Source of the DNA: DASSUW01 sp963835525
GTDB lineage: Bacteria; Actinomycetota; Thermoleophilia; Solirubrobacterales; Solirubrobacteraceae
NCBI GenBank assembly: GCA_963835525.1
Contig: CAWIFM010000008.1
Span: forward strand, 558,001 to 622,000
Direction: 5' to 3'
Length of the DNA stretch: 64,000 nucleotides
The notes below the pieces were generated by a model. The model was not told the DNA's origin and searched no databases. It saw only the letters and a program-made list of their open reading frames with translations. Shown piece by piece: positions 26,728 through 35,497 of the stretch. A program made the position numbers and the translations under genes. How positions within the stretch are numbered: position 1 is the first letter of the stretch; every line of letters begins with the position of its first letter.

Positions 26728-28272
26728 ATGGCGACCATCGCGCCGCGCCCCGCCTCGGCGCTCCGCGCGCGCCTGCCGTCACGCACGCAGCTCGCGGTCC
26801 CGGCTGGTCTCGCCGCGCTCGTCCTGCTCGCGCTCGTCCTGCGCACGCGCGAGCTGGGGATCGGCTTCTGGATCGACGAGGGGCTCTCGGTCGGGATCTC
26901 CGACCGCCCGCTCGGCGACATCCCCGAGGCGCTGCGCCTCGACGGCTCGCCGCCGCTCTACTACATGCTGCTGCACGTCTGGATGGGCGTCGCGGGCAGC
27001 TCGGAGGAGGCGGTCCGCTGGCTGTCGGTCGCCTGCATGCTGCTGGCCGTACCCGTCGCGTTCTGGGCGGCGGCCGGTCTGTGGGGCACGCGCGCGGGCT
27101 GGATGGCGGCCGTGCTCGTCGCCACCAACCCGTTCCTCACCCAGTTCGCGCAGGAAGGCCGCATGTACGCGCTGGTCGCCCTGCTGGCGCTGGTGGCCTC
27201 GGCGGCCTTCGGGCGCGCCTTCGCGCGCGGGCGGCGCGGGTGGGCAGTCGCCTACGCCGTGGTGCTGGCGACGATGCTCTACACGCACAACTGGGCGCTG
27301 TTCTTCGGCGCCGCCTGCGGCCTCGTATGGCTCTATCTGCTGTGGCGCTCGGAGGAGCGACGGCAGACGCTGATCCTCGGCGCGATCGCCTTCGGCGGCG
27401 CGCTGGCGCTGTATCTGCCGTGGATCCCGACCACGCTCTACCAGGCGGCCCACACCGGCGCGCCGTGGTCGGAGTCGCCGACCGTCGTGGACCTGCTCGG
27501 GACGCCCGTCACGATGCTCGGGCAGTTCGCGTCGGTGGCGCTGCTGCTCGCCGCCGGCGCCGGGCTGGCCGTGCTGTTGCGGCGGCCGGGCCGCTCGCCC
27601 GCGGCGTGGCTGCTGGCCATCGCGCTGCTGACGGTCACGCTCGCGTGGATGTCGTCGCAGCTCTCGCCGGCGTGGGCCAGCCGCTACCTGACGGTTGCGG
27701 CGGCGCCGCTGCTGCTGGCCGTCGCGGCCGGGCTCGCGCACGCCGGCCGGCTCGGGATCGCCGGCCTGATCGTCGCCGCCCTGCTCGGGATCGGCGACGG
27801 GGCGCCCGACGACAAGAGCAACGTGCGCGACGTGGCGCGGGCGATCGCGCCGAGCCTGCGCCCCGGCGACCTCGTCATCGCCACCCAGCCCGAGCAGGTC
27901 GCCGTGCTCGACTACTACCTGCCCGAGGGCGTGCGCTTCGCGACGCTCACCGGCCCCGTGGACGACCCGGGCGTGACGGACTGGCGCGACGGCACCGAGC
28001 GGCTGGCGGCAACCTCGCCCGAGCGCGACCTCGAGCCGCTGCTCGACGAGCTCGAGCCCGGACAGCGCGTCGCATTGGTGACGCCGATCTTCCTCGACAT
28101 CGAGCGCTGGCAGGCGCCGTGGACCAAGCTCGTGCGCCTCAAATCGCGCGAGTGGCGCCAGTTCATCTCCAACGACTCGCGCTTCGCGGTCAGCGCCGTC
28201 GAGCCGACGCTGCCGATCGAGCGCAGCCCGAACATGCAGCAGGCGACGGTGCTCGTCAAGAGCGCCGAGTAG
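26728..28272 (+). CDS. Glycosyltransferase family 39-like (GT-C) membrane enzyme
   Basis: A 514-aa polytopic protein. After the first TM helix comes GFWIDEGLSVGISDRPLGDI with the acidic pair expected of ArnT/PMT-type enzymes, then LDGSPPLYYMLLHVWM, both hallmarks of GT39-like transferases using polyprenyl-phosphate sugars outside the membrane. A C-terminal soluble domain follows the helices (RPGDLVIATQPEQVAVLDYY). A GGAG ribosome site precedes ATG 26728. Its last 17 bp overlap the convergent histidine kinase. Confidence 0.78.
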   Translation: MATIAPRPASALRARLPSRTQLAVPAGLAALVLLALVLRTRELGIGFWIDEGLSVGISDRPLGDIPEALRLDGSPPLYYMLLHVWMGVAGSSEEAVRWLSVACMLLAVPVAFWAAAGLWGTRAGWMAAVLVATNPFLTQFAQEGRMYALVALLALVASAAFGRAFARGRRGWAVAYAVVLATMLYTHNWALFFGAACGLVWLYLLWRSEERRQTLILGAIAFGGALALYLPWIPTTLYQAAHTGAPWSESPTVVDLLGTPVTMLGQFASVALLLAAGAGLAVLLRRPGRSPAAWLLAIALLTVTLAWMSSQLSPAWASRYLTVAAAPLLLAVAAGLAHAGRLGIAGLIVAALLGIGDGAPDDKSNVRDVARAIAPSLRPGDLVIATQPEQVAVLDYYLPEGVRFATLTGPVDDPGVTDWRDGTERLAATSPERDLEPLLDELEPGQRVALVTPIFLDIERWQAPWTKLVRLKSREWRQFISNDSRFAVSAVEPTLPIERSPNMQQATVLVKSAE

Positions 28273-29737
28273 AAACCGGCTCGCGCCGCGGCGGGCCTGC
28301 TTCCTCGGCCTCGGCGGCGGCCAGCGTGAGCACGAAGCAGGCGCCGGGCGGCTCGCGGTCGGCGAGCTCGAGGGTGCCGCCCATCTTCTCGGCCAGCTCG
28401 CGGCCGATCGCCAGTCCGAGGCCGAAGCCGCTCTCCGGGCCGGCCGCGCGGCCGCGGTGGAAGCGCTCGAAGACGTGCTCGCGCTCCTCGGGCGGGATGC
28501 CGGGCCCGTGGTCGGTCACCGAGACGCCCGCGCTGCCCGCGCGGCAGGTGGTGGTGATCGTGATCACCTGGCCCTGCGGGCCGTAGCGGAGCGCGTTGTC
28601 GATCAGGATCCGCACCACGCGCGCGACGGCGTCGGGGTCGCCGCGGGCCCAGCAGCCCTCGGCCGGCGGCAGCACGCGCAGCTCGACGTCGAGCTCGCGC
28701 GCGCGCAGGTCGAACTCAGCCGCCACCGCGCGTGCCATCTCGCCGAGCTCGACCGGCTCCGAGCGCAGCTGGACGGCGGCGTCGAGCCGGCTGAGGTCGA
28801 GCAGCTCGCCGGCCAGCGTGGAGAGCCGGCGCAGCTCGCGGCGGGCGTTGGTGACCTGGAGCTGGGCGTCCTCGATGTCCACGCGCCCGTCGCGCAGGTC
28901 CTCCTCCAGCAGCTCCATCGTGCCCTGGAGCATGGTCAGCGGGGTGCGCAGCTCGTGCGAGGCGGTGGAGACGAACGCGCGCCGCGCGACCTCCTGGCGC
29001 CGCAGCGCCTCCTGCATGCGGGCGAGCGTGCGCGCCAGGTCGCCGACCTCGTCGCGCCCCTCGTCCTTCGGGGCCGGCGCGTCGGGGCCCTCGGCGGTGA
29101 TCCTGAGCGCGGTGGCGCGCAGGCGGGCCAGCCGGCGCAGCAACGTGCTGGAGAGCGCGACGCCGAGCGCGACGGCGACGAGCATGCCGAGGCCGGCGGC
29201 GACGATCAGGGCGTTGCGGACCTGGTCGACGGCCGTCGTCACCTCGGTCAGCCGCCGGTTCGCGACGAGCGCGCCGACCATCTCGCCGCTCGTGTAGAGC
29301 GGGACGGCGATGCTGACGTCGTCGCCGCTGATCTGGACCACCTCGCGGCCGAGGCGCTGCGCGCGCAGGGCCACGAGGCGCGCGTCGAGCGGCGGCTCGC
29401 CGATCTCCGTGTCGACCAGGAAGCCGCTGACGACCCCGTTGGCGTCGAGCGGGTTGGGGCGCGTGAGCGAGGTGTTGGCCACGAGCACCCGCGCGTCGGT
29501 CCGCTGGCGCAGGGCGCGGACCTCGTTGCCGAGGTCGAACTCGTTGTCCCAGGCGCCCTGGATCCGCGGCCCCGCCGAGATCACGGCGCCCTCGAGGTTG
29601 TCGGTGCTCTGCTCGCGCAGCTGCTCGCGCAGCGGGCCGAGCAGGATGCCCGAGACCACGGCCAGCGTCAGTGCGCTCGTGAGGATGAAGGCGACCAACA
29701 GGCGTCCGCGCAAGCCACCTGGGAGCCGGCCTCTCAT
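28256..29737 (-). CDS. HisKA sensor histidine kinase with HAMP domain
   Basis: A 493-aa membrane kinase: TM1 (LLVAFILTSALTLAVVSGIL), an extracytoplasmic sensor of about 140 aa, TM2 (LIVAAGLGMLVAVALGVAL), HAMP (RRLARLRATALRITAEG), HisKA with STASHELRTPLTMLQG (phospho-His), and HATPase with RILIDNALRYGPQG, VTDHGPGIP and GFGLGLAIGRELAEKMGG. All catalytic boxes look intact. Its start overlaps the regulator's stop (ATGA). The signal is unknown; adjacent genes are envelope glycosyltransferase-like proteins. Confidence 0.92.
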   Translation of the reverse strand: MRGRLPGGLRGRLLVAFILTSALTLAVVSGILLGPLREQLREQSTDNLEGAVISAGPRIQGAWDNEFDLGNEVRALRQRTDARVLVANTSLTRPNPLDANGVVSGFLVDTEIGEPPLDARLVALRAQRLGREVVQISGDDVSIAVPLYTSGEMVGALVANRRLTEVTTAVDQVRNALIVAAGLGMLVAVALGVALSSTLLRRLARLRATALRITAEGPDAPAPKDEGRDEVGDLARTLARMQEALRRQEVARRAFVSTASHELRTPLTMLQGTMELLEEDLRDGRVDIEDAQLQVTNARRELRRLSTLAGELLDLSRLDAAVQLRSEPVELGEMARAVAAEFDLRARELDVELRVLPPAEGCWARGDPDAVARVVRILIDNALRYGPQGQVITITTTCRAGSAGVSVTDHGPGIPPEEREHVFERFHRGRAAGPESGFGLGLAIGRELAEKMGGTLELADREPPGACFVLTLAAAEAEEAGPPRREPVSTRRS

Positions 29738-30432
29738 GGCTCCCTGAACCGATAGCCGCGGCCGGGGACGGTAAGGATCAGGGTCGGCTGCTCGGGCTTG
29801 GCCTCGAGCTTCTCGCGCAGGTGGCGGATGTGGACGTCGATCGCGCGCGGATCGCGGTAGGCGCTGTCACCCCAGATCGAGCGCAGCAGCTCCTGGCGGT
29901 TGAAGGCGTGGCCGGGACGGCTCATGAGGCGGGCAAGCAGCTCGTACTCGCTGAAGGTCACCTTGACCGGGCGGCCCTCCACCTCGACGCGGCGCTCCTC
30001 CTGGTCGAGCAGCACCGGGCCCACCCGCAGGCTGCCCTCGACCACGCGGCCCTGCGCGCGCCGCAGCACGGCGCGGATCCGGCTGCGCAGCTCGGCGAGG
30101 CCGAACGGCTTGGTGACGTAGTCGTCGGCGCCCGCCTCCAGGCCCTGCACGGCGTCGGCCTCGCTGTCGAGCGCGGTGAGCATGATGATCGGGACCACGT
30201 CGCGGCGGCCTCGCAGCATCCGCGCCACGTCGTGCCCTGTGGGCCCGGCGCCGAGCGCGACGTCGAGCAGCACGACGTCGTACGGGCGGTCCTGCGCGGC
30301 GTCGAGCGCGGCCTGCCCGTCGGCCACCGCGGTCACCCGATGACCCTCCCGCTCGAACGAGCGCGTGAGCATCTCCCGCAGCGGGCGGTCGTCGTCCACC
30401 AGCAGGATGTCGAGAGTCGAAGAGGTCTGCAC
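29734..30432 (-). CDS. OmpR/PhoB-family response regulator
   Basis: A 232-aa two-domain regulator. The receiver has LVDDDRPLREMLTRSFER, phospho-Asp in VVLLDVALG and the conserved Lys in DDYVTKPFG. The winged-helix effector carries VKVTFSEYELLARLMSRPGH, then RAIDVHIRHLREKLE and TVPGRGYRFREP. It starts at GTG 30432 with a TACGCT box 9 nt upstream. It is divergent from the FAD oxidoreductase gene, and an inverted repeat (30455-30485) in the shared promoter region is a candidate binding site. Confidence 0.93.
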   Translation of the reverse strand: MQTSSTLDILLVDDDRPLREMLTRSFEREGHRVTAVADGQAALDAAQDRPYDVVLLDVALGAGPTGHDVARMLRGRRDVVPIIMLTALDSEADAVQGLEAGADDYVTKPFGLAELRSRIRAVLRRAQGRVVEGSLRVGPVLLDQEERRVEVEGRPVKVTFSEYELLARLMSRPGHAFNRQELLRSIWGDSAYRDPRAIDVHIRHLREKLEAKPEQPTLILTVPGRGYRFREP

Positions 30433-30454
30433 CGCCCGCCGAGCGTAGCGATTA

Positions 30455-30485
30455 AGGGGTGTTAGGAGCCTTTAACGACACCCCT
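30455..30485. promoter_or_regulatory. Inverted repeat in divergent promoter region
   Basis: AGGGGTGT (30455-30462) and its exact complement ACACCCCT (30478-30485) flank a 15-nt AT-richer spacer between the response regulator (minus) and the FAD enzyme (plus). Their position suggests an operator read by the OmpR-type regulator or another factor. Confidence 0.5.
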
Positions 30486-30518
30486 GAAATCGCCGGGTCG
30501 CGGGCAAGGATGCAACTC

Positions 30519-32039
30519 ATGTCAACCCTTGACTTCGAACCCACACGTCGCCGTTTCCGGCGTGAGGAGACCGACCGTCCCGTCGCCGTGCTCGGCGGCG
30601 GCCCGGCCGGCCTGACGGCCGGCTACCTGCTCGCGCGGCAGGGCCGTCCCGTCATCGTCTTCGAGGCCGAGGACCAGGTGGGCGGGATCGCCAAGACCGA
30701 GGTGCGCGACGGCTACCGCTTCGACCTGGGCGGCCACCGCTTCTTCACCAAGTCCAAAGAGGTCGACGACCTGTGGCACGAGGTGATGAAGGAGGAGTTC
30801 CTCAAGCGCCCCCGCCAGTCGCGGATCTTCTGGAACGGCAAGTTCCTCGCCTATCCGCTCGAAGGCATGGACGTGATCAAGAAGCTCGGCCCGGTCGAGC
30901 TCGTCCGCTCCCTCTTCTCGTACCTCTGGGCGTCGATCAAGCCCAAGGGCAAGGAGGAGAACCTCGAGCAGTGGGTCTCCAACCGCTTCGGCAAGCGGCT
31001 CTACCAGCACTTCTTCAAGACCTACACCGAGAAGGTGTGGGGCGTCCCGACCACCGAGCTGCGCGCCGAGTGGGCCGCCCAGCGGATCAAGGGCCTGTCC
31101 TTCTTCTCGGCCGCCAAGGCCGCCTTCTTCGGCAACAAGGGCAACAAGATCAAGTCGCTGATCAACGAGTTCCACTACCCGCGCTTCGGCCCGGGCCAGA
31201 TGTGGGAGACGATGGCCGACGAGATCATCGCCGCGGGCGGCGAGGTGCGGCTCAACACCCCGGTCACCGACCTCGAGATCCGCGACGGTCGCATCGTCGC
31301 GATCGTGGCCGGCGACGAGCGGATCGAGCCCGCCCACGTGATCTCCTCGCTGCCGCTGCGCGCGACCGTCGGCATGGCCGGCGCCGCCGCGCCCGGCGAC
31401 GTCCAGGCCGCCGCGCAGGGCCTGCGCTACCGCGACTTCCTCACCGTGGCGCTGATCATCGACGGCGAGGACCTGTTCCCGGACAACTGGATCTACATCC
31501 ACGACCCGGACGTCCGCGTCGGCCGGATCCAGAACTTCCGCTCCTGGAGCCCGTGGATGGTCCCGGACCAGTCGAAGGCCTCGGTCGGCCTCGAGTACTT
31601 CTGCTTCCAGGGCGACGACCTGTGGGACATGGACGACGACGGGCTCGTGGAGCTCGCCAAGCGCGAGCTGGCGCAGCTCGGGCTGGCCGATCCGTCGAAG
31701 GTCGAGAAGGGCTACGTGACGCGCGTGCCCAAGGCCTATCCGATGTACGACGCCGACTACGCCGAGCGCGTGGACTCGATCCGCGGCTGGCTGGGGACGG
31801 TCGGCAACCTGATCCAGGTCGGCCGCAACGGGCTGCACCGTTACAACAACTCCGACCACTCGATGCTGACGGCGATGCGCGCGGTGGAGAACATCACGCT
31901 GGGCGCCGGCCACGACATCTGGGCGGTCAACGCCGAATCCGTGTACCACGAGGAGACCGTGGCCGACGAGCACCCGTACAAGCGCGCCCCCGAGACGCGC
32001 GCGATGCGGGAGCCGCTCGCCGACGCTCCGGTTTCCTGA
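30519..32039 (+). CDS. FAD-dependent oxidoreductase (UDP-galactopyranose mutase/protoporphyrinogen-oxidase-like)
   Basis: A 506-aa flavoprotein. The Rossmann motif VAVLGGGPAGLTAGYLLARQ and FEAEDQVGGIAKT bind FAD. GYRFDLGGHRFFTKS is the phosphate loop typical of the amine-oxidase/UGM/NAD(P)-binding group, and FHYPRFGPGQMWETMADEI is typical of UGM-like proteins acting on nucleotide or lipid-linked sugars. The start is ATG 30519, eight bases after CAAGGA. The location, beside GT-C-like genes and a sensor kinase, suggests envelope glycan metabolism, but the exact reaction is not established by sequence. Confidence 0.78.
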   Translation: MSTLDFEPTRRRFRREETDRPVAVLGGGPAGLTAGYLLARQGRPVIVFEAEDQVGGIAKTEVRDGYRFDLGGHRFFTKSKEVDDLWHEVMKEEFLKRPRQSRIFWNGKFLAYPLEGMDVIKKLGPVELVRSLFSYLWASIKPKGKEENLEQWVSNRFGKRLYQHFFKTYTEKVWGVPTTELRAEWAAQRIKGLSFFSAAKAAFFGNKGNKIKSLINEFHYPRFGPGQMWETMADEIIAAGGEVRLNTPVTDLEIRDGRIVAIVAGDERIEPAHVISSLPLRATVGMAGAAAPGDVQAAAQGLRYRDFLTVALIIDGEDLFPDNWIYIHDPDVRVGRIQNFRSWSPWMVPDQSKASVGLEYFCFQGDDLWDMDDDGLVELAKRELAQLGLADPSKVEKGYVTRVPKAYPMYDADYAERVDSIRGWLGTVGNLIQVGRNGLHRYNNSDHSMLTAMRAVENITLGAGHDIWAVNAESVYHEETVADEHPYKRAPETRAMREPLADAPVS

Positions 32040-32173
32040 GTCACGGAACGGACCGTTGGACGCATGTCCGATGGCCCGCCGGACGCCCTGATGCGAGATT
32101 GAGCATCGTCTGGAGGGCGTACGGATTCCGGGCCTTAGAGCCCGCTCACGGAGGAGGCGCGGAAGGATTCGCT
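32040..32173 (+). other. 130-nt transcribed-looking spacer before a strong terminator
   Basis: No open frame with coding features. Several short stems are possible (for example ACGG/CCGT near 32043). Because a strong hairpin terminator ends it, this is either the 3' UTR of the FAD enzyme or a small RNA. Confidence 0.3.
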
Positions 32174-32209
32174 GAAACGGCCGGGTGGCGAGAGCCACCC
32201 GGCCGTTTC
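32174..32209 (+). terminator. Rho-independent terminator with GAGA tetraloop
   Basis: A perfect 16-bp stem: GAAACGGCCGGGTGGC (32174-32189), loop GAGA (a GNRA tetraloop), and GCCACCCGGCCGTTTC (32194-32209), followed by CTTT. It is by far the clearest terminator in the window and probably ends transcription of the FAD-enzyme unit. Confidence 0.88.
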
Positions 32210-32238
32210 CTTTAACCGGCGCCGGGTAGCCGCCTCGT

Positions 32239-32526
32239 ATGGCCGACGATGAGCGCGAGGTCGAAGAGGCCCGGGAGCAGATGAGCGAGCTCGAGGAGGG
32301 CGACCCGCCCGAGAAGCTCGAGGACTGGCCCGACGGCAAGGCGAAGTACCTCACCTACGGCGGGCCCGAGGGCACCGAGGGCTACGACGAGGGGCCGACC
32401 CGCAAGCTCGGCCCGTCCTCCCTGGAGCACCACGAGGACGGCTCGGTCAGCATCGAGGGCGAGAAGGTCGACGACCCCGAGCAGTACAAGGGCGAGCGGC
32501 TTCCCGACGCCCCGAGCAACGATTAG
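32239..32526 (+). CDS. Small acidic hydrophilic protein
   Basis: A 95-aa protein starting MADDEREVEEAREQMSELEE. It is highly charged with no hydrophobic core, rich in Glu, Asp, Gly and Pro (YLTYGGPEGTEGYDEGP), so probably intrinsically disordered, like stress or desiccation proteins. It starts 30 bp after the terminator at 32174, so it must have its own promoter. The TAG overlaps the convergent gene through TTAG. No family is recognised. Confidence 0.62.
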   Translation: MADDEREVEEAREQMSELEEGDPPEKLEDWPDGKAKYLTYGGPEGTEGYDEGPTRKLGPSSLEHHEDGSVSIEGEKVDDPEQYKGERLPDAPSND

Positions 32527-33854
32527 CGCCTGATCCGGCCGCGCCGGCTCACGACGCGCGCGTTGCCCGCCGCGTCGACGGCCCGCACCCGGACCACCAC
32601 GCGCACGTAGCCGCGCCGAGCGAGCGCGCGCCGCATCCGCCGCGCGACCTTGCGGCTCATCTTCACCTGCACGACCGCCCGCCGGTTGGCGGCAAGGCTG
32701 CGGTGGCGCGCCTTGAGCCGCTGGACGCGCCGCATCCGGCTGTTGACCGTCACGAGGCAGGCCTCGTCGCAGCGGAGCTGCACCCGCAGCCGCCGGCCCT
32801 TGACGCCGCGGAAGCGCACGCGCACGTTCGGAGCGCCGACGTCGGGCGCCGTGAACGTGCAGGGTGTCGGCGCGCCGTCCTGGATGCGGTAGACCGGGCC
32901 CTGGAGGGAGGCGGCGTACAGCCGGCCGCAGCGGTCCTCGCCGAACGAGGACAGGCTCGCAACCTGAAGGCCGGTCTCAACACTGCCGCCCGCGCCCAGC
33001 GCAGCCGACCACAGGTTCGCGTTGCAGTTGTCGCCGTAGAGGTAGCGGCCGTTCAGGCTCGGCAGGCCGGCATCGCGGACGACGTAGCCGCCGACGATGG
33101 CGCAGAAGGGTCCGTTCTCGTGCCAGAAAGCGGCGCGCGTGCCGCAGGCGTCGGCGCCGTTCGCGCCCTCGTTGCAGGGCCAGCCATAGTTGACGCCCTG
33201 GCCGGCATTTGGCGCGCGCGACCAGTTGATCTCCTCGTACGCACCGCCGCCCACATCGCCGATCACCAGGTCGCCGGTGGCACGGTCGAAGCTAAAGCGC
33301 CAAGGGTTGCGCAGCCCCGACGACCAGATCTGGCTCGCCCCTGTGCCGAGGACGATGCGGTGGATCTTGCCGAACGGAGAGCTCGGGTTGGTCGCTGTGG
33401 CGGAGTCGGCGTTGTCGCCGATGCTCGCGTAGAGCGCGCCGTCCGGGCCGAACTGGAGCTGGCCGCCGTTGTGGTTCGAGGCCGAATGCGGCTCGTCGAG
33501 CAGCGTGCGGACGAGCGTCGACCCGCGGTACTCCCGCACCTCGACATCGCCGCTCGGCCGCGACGTCAGGAACACGTAGAACAGTCCGCTCGTGGCGTAG
33601 TCCGGCGCGAACGCCATCGAGAGCAGGCCGCGCTCGCTGCCGCTCAGCGTCTCGCCCGAGATGTCGAGGAACGTGCCGCCGCCGACGATCTTCACGAGGC
33701 CGCCCTGCTCGACCACGAAGACGCGGTCGTCGTTGGGCGGCGACGCCACGTGGACGGGGGACTGGAAGTCGCCGAGCTTGACCAGCTCGGGCGCGGCCGA
33801 CGCGGGCGCGGCGGCGAGCAACGCCAGTGCCGCGGCCAGCAGCGCGGCGCGCAT
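32523..33854 (-). CDS. Secreted PQQ-type sugar dehydrogenase (GSDH family)
   Basis: A 443-aa exported six-bladed propeller of the soluble aldose-sugar-dehydrogenase/YliI family, oxidising sugars with PQQ. Signal peptide MRAALLAAALALLAAAPASA; then FQSPVHVASPPNDDRVFVVE, RGLLSMAFAPDYATSGLFYV, the catalytic His in SNHNGGQLQFGPDG, the PQQ/Ca region GLRNPWRFSFDRATGDL and YEEINW. A basic C-terminal Ig-like tail (VRFRGVKGRRLRVQLRC) is added. This copy has the normal blade order; the copy at 38056 is permuted. The ATG shares one base with the rhodanese stop (TGATG). Confidence 0.86.
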   Translation of the reverse strand: MRAALLAAALALLAAAPASAAPELVKLGDFQSPVHVASPPNDDRVFVVEQGGLVKIVGGGTFLDISGETLSGSERGLLSMAFAPDYATSGLFYVFLTSRPSGDVEVREYRGSTLVRTLLDEPHSASNHNGGQLQFGPDGALYASIGDNADSATATNPSSPFGKIHRIVLGTGASQIWSSGLRNPWRFSFDRATGDLVIGDVGGGAYEEINWSRAPNAGQGVNYGWPCNEGANGADACGTRAAFWHENGPFCAIVGGYVVRDAGLPSLNGRYLYGDNCNANLWSAALGAGGSVETGLQVASLSSFGEDRCGRLYAASLQGPVYRIQDGAPTPCTFTAPDVGAPNVRVRFRGVKGRRLRVQLRCDEACLVTVNSRMRRVQRLKARHRSLAANRRAVVQVKMSRKVARRMRRALARRGYVRVVVRVRAVDAAGNARVVSRRGRIRR

Positions 33855-34189
33855 CAATGGGCCGCCACGTGTCCGCCGTCGGGCTCGAGCGGCAGGCCCT
33901 GCTCCTCCCACGCCACCAGCCCGCCCTCCATCGAGTAGGCGTCGTAGCCGGCCCGGCGGAACGCGCCGGCGGCCATGCTCGAGCGCGAGCCCACGCGGCA
34001 GTAGAAGACGACCGGCTTGTCGCGGTCGATGCTGTCCGCCTGCGCCGCGACGAGCGGAAGCTCGATGTGGCGCGCGCCGGAGACGTGCCCGGACTCGTAC
34101 TCGTAGTCCTCGCGCACGTCGACCAGCTGGATCTCGCCCGCCTCGTGGCGCTCTCGCACCTGCTCCGGCGCCACGTCGACCTCGGACAT
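33854..34189 (-). CDS. Rhodanese-like single-domain protein
   Basis: A 111-aa cytosolic rhodanese. It has IQLVDVREDYEYESGHVSGA (conserved Asp/Arg and substrate approach) and the active-site loop VVFYCRVGSRSSMAAGAF, with Cys in CRVGSR. It ends GYDAYSMEGGLVAWEEQGLP, the usual end of the domain. It could transfer sulfane sulfur or serve redox signalling. It is co-transcribed and coupled with the sugar dehydrogenase and divergent from the aldonolactone oxidase gene, with only 27 bp between start codons. Confidence 0.92.
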   Translation of the reverse strand: MSEVDVAPEQVRERHEAGEIQLVDVREDYEYESGHVSGARHIELPLVAAQADSIDRDKPVVFYCRVGSRSSMAAGAFRRAGYDAYSMEGGLVAWEEQGLPLEPDGGHVAAH

Positions 34190-34197
34190 GCGCGATC

Positions 34198-34210
34198 ACG
34201 GTACTAGGGT
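34198..34210. promoter_or_regulatory. Back-to-back leaderless -10 boxes
   Basis: Minus-strand TACCGT (complement of 34198-34203) lies 8 nt before the rhodanese ATG 34189; plus-strand TAGGGT (34205-34210) lies 6 nt before GTG 34217. The two boxes are one base apart in a 27-bp intergenic gap, so both promoters probably compete for polymerase. Confidence 0.5.
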
Positions 34211-34216
34211 GCGCCC

Positions 34217-35497
34217 GTGCCCGCGTGGGTCAACTGGTCGCGCACCCAGCGCTGTGAGCCGGCGGCGATCGAGCGGCCGGGATCGCGCGCGGAGCTGGCA
34301 GAGATGCTCGCGCGCGCCGCCGGGCCGGTGCGCGTGGCGGGGGCCGGGCACTCGTTCACCGAGGCCGTGCTGACCTCCGGCACGCTGCTCTCGCTCGACC
34401 GGATGGCGCGCGTGCTCGACGTCGACGGCCCGCTGGTGCGGGTGGAGGCCGGCATGTCGCTGCACCGGCTGAGTCGCGAGCTGCACCTGCGCGGGCTGGC
34501 GCTGCCGAACGTCGGCGACATCGATGTGCAGTCGCTGGCCGGCGCGCTGGCCACCGGCACGCACGGCACGGGCGCGCGGCTGCCGAACCTGTCGGCCCAG
34601 GTCGAGGCGATCGAGCTGATGCTCGGCGACGGCAGCGAGCACGAGCTCACGGGCGGCGACCTCCTGCGGGCGGCCAGGGTCGGGCTCGGCGCGCTCGGCG
34701 TGGTGACGGCCGTGACGCTGCGCTGCGTGCCGTCCTTCCGGCTGCGCGCGGTCGACGCGCCCGAGCCGCTCGAGGACGTCCTCGCCTCGCTCGGCGAGCG
34801 CGCCGACGCGCACGACCATTTCGAGTTCTGGACCTTCCCGCACTCGCCGCTGGCGCTCACCCGGACCAACGCGCGGACAGAGGCGCCGCGGCACGCGCCC
34901 GGCCGCAACCGCGAGTGGCTCGAGGACGTGCTCGTCGACAACCACGTCTTCGGGCTCTTCAACCGCGCCGCGCGGCGCTTCCCCGGCGCGATCCCGGCGA
35001 TCAACCGGACGATGTCGCGCGCCGCCTCGCGGCGCGAGCGCGTGGACTGGTCGTTCCGCGTCTTCGCCAGCCCGCGGCTCGTGCGCTTCTTCGAGATGGA
35101 GTACGCGATCCCGCGCGAGCACGCGGCCGACGCCGTGCGCGGAGCGCGCGAGATCCTCGAGCGGTATCCCGTCTCGTTCCCGATCGAGCTGCGCTTCGTC
35201 GCCGCCGACGACGCACTGTTGTCACCCGCGTACGGCCGCGACAGCGCCTTCGTCGCCGTTCACCTGTTCGAGGGCATGGCGTGGGAGGCGCCGTTCCGCG
35301 AGGTCGAGGCTCTGATGGGCGGCTTCGGCGGCCGCCCGCACTGGGGCAAGTGGTCATTCCTGGGGGCAGACGAGCTTGCCCCGCGCTACCCGGAGTGGGA
35401 CGCCTTCCAGGCGGCGCGGGCCGAGCTCGACCCCGAGGGGCGGTTCGCGAACGAGTGGGTGCGGCGGGTGCTTGGCGGGACGAACTTCTTGCATTGA
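34217..35497 (+). CDS. D-arabinono-1,4-lactone oxidase-like FAD enzyme
   Basis: A 426-aa flavin oxidase of the VAO/ALO family. The FAD-binding N-domain includes GAGHSFTEAVLTSGTLLSLD (covalent-flavin-type His context), GLALPNVGDIDVQSLAGALA and TGTHGTGA; the C-domain carries the family motif RPHWGKW near residue 377 and ends WVRRVLGGTNFLH. It oxidises aldonolactones (gulono-, galactono- or arabinono-lactone) in ascorbate-like metabolism. Start GTG 34217. Sugar-acid oxidation fits its neighbours, two PQQ sugar dehydrogenases, though coordination is inference. Confidence 0.88.
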   Translation: MPAWVNWSRTQRCEPAAIERPGSRAELAEMLARAAGPVRVAGAGHSFTEAVLTSGTLLSLDRMARVLDVDGPLVRVEAGMSLHRLSRELHLRGLALPNVGDIDVQSLAGALATGTHGTGARLPNLSAQVEAIELMLGDGSEHELTGGDLLRAARVGLGALGVVTAVTLRCVPSFRLRAVDAPEPLEDVLASLGERADAHDHFEFWTFPHSPLALTRTNARTEAPRHAPGRNREWLEDVLVDNHVFGLFNRAARRFPGAIPAINRTMSRAASRRERVDWSFRVFASPRLVRFFEMEYAIPREHAADAVRGAREILERYPVSFPIELRFVAADDALLSPAYGRDSAFVAVHLFEGMAWEAPFREVEALMGGFGGRPHWGKWSFLGADELAPRYPEWDAFQAARAELDPEGRFANEWVRRVLGGTNFLH

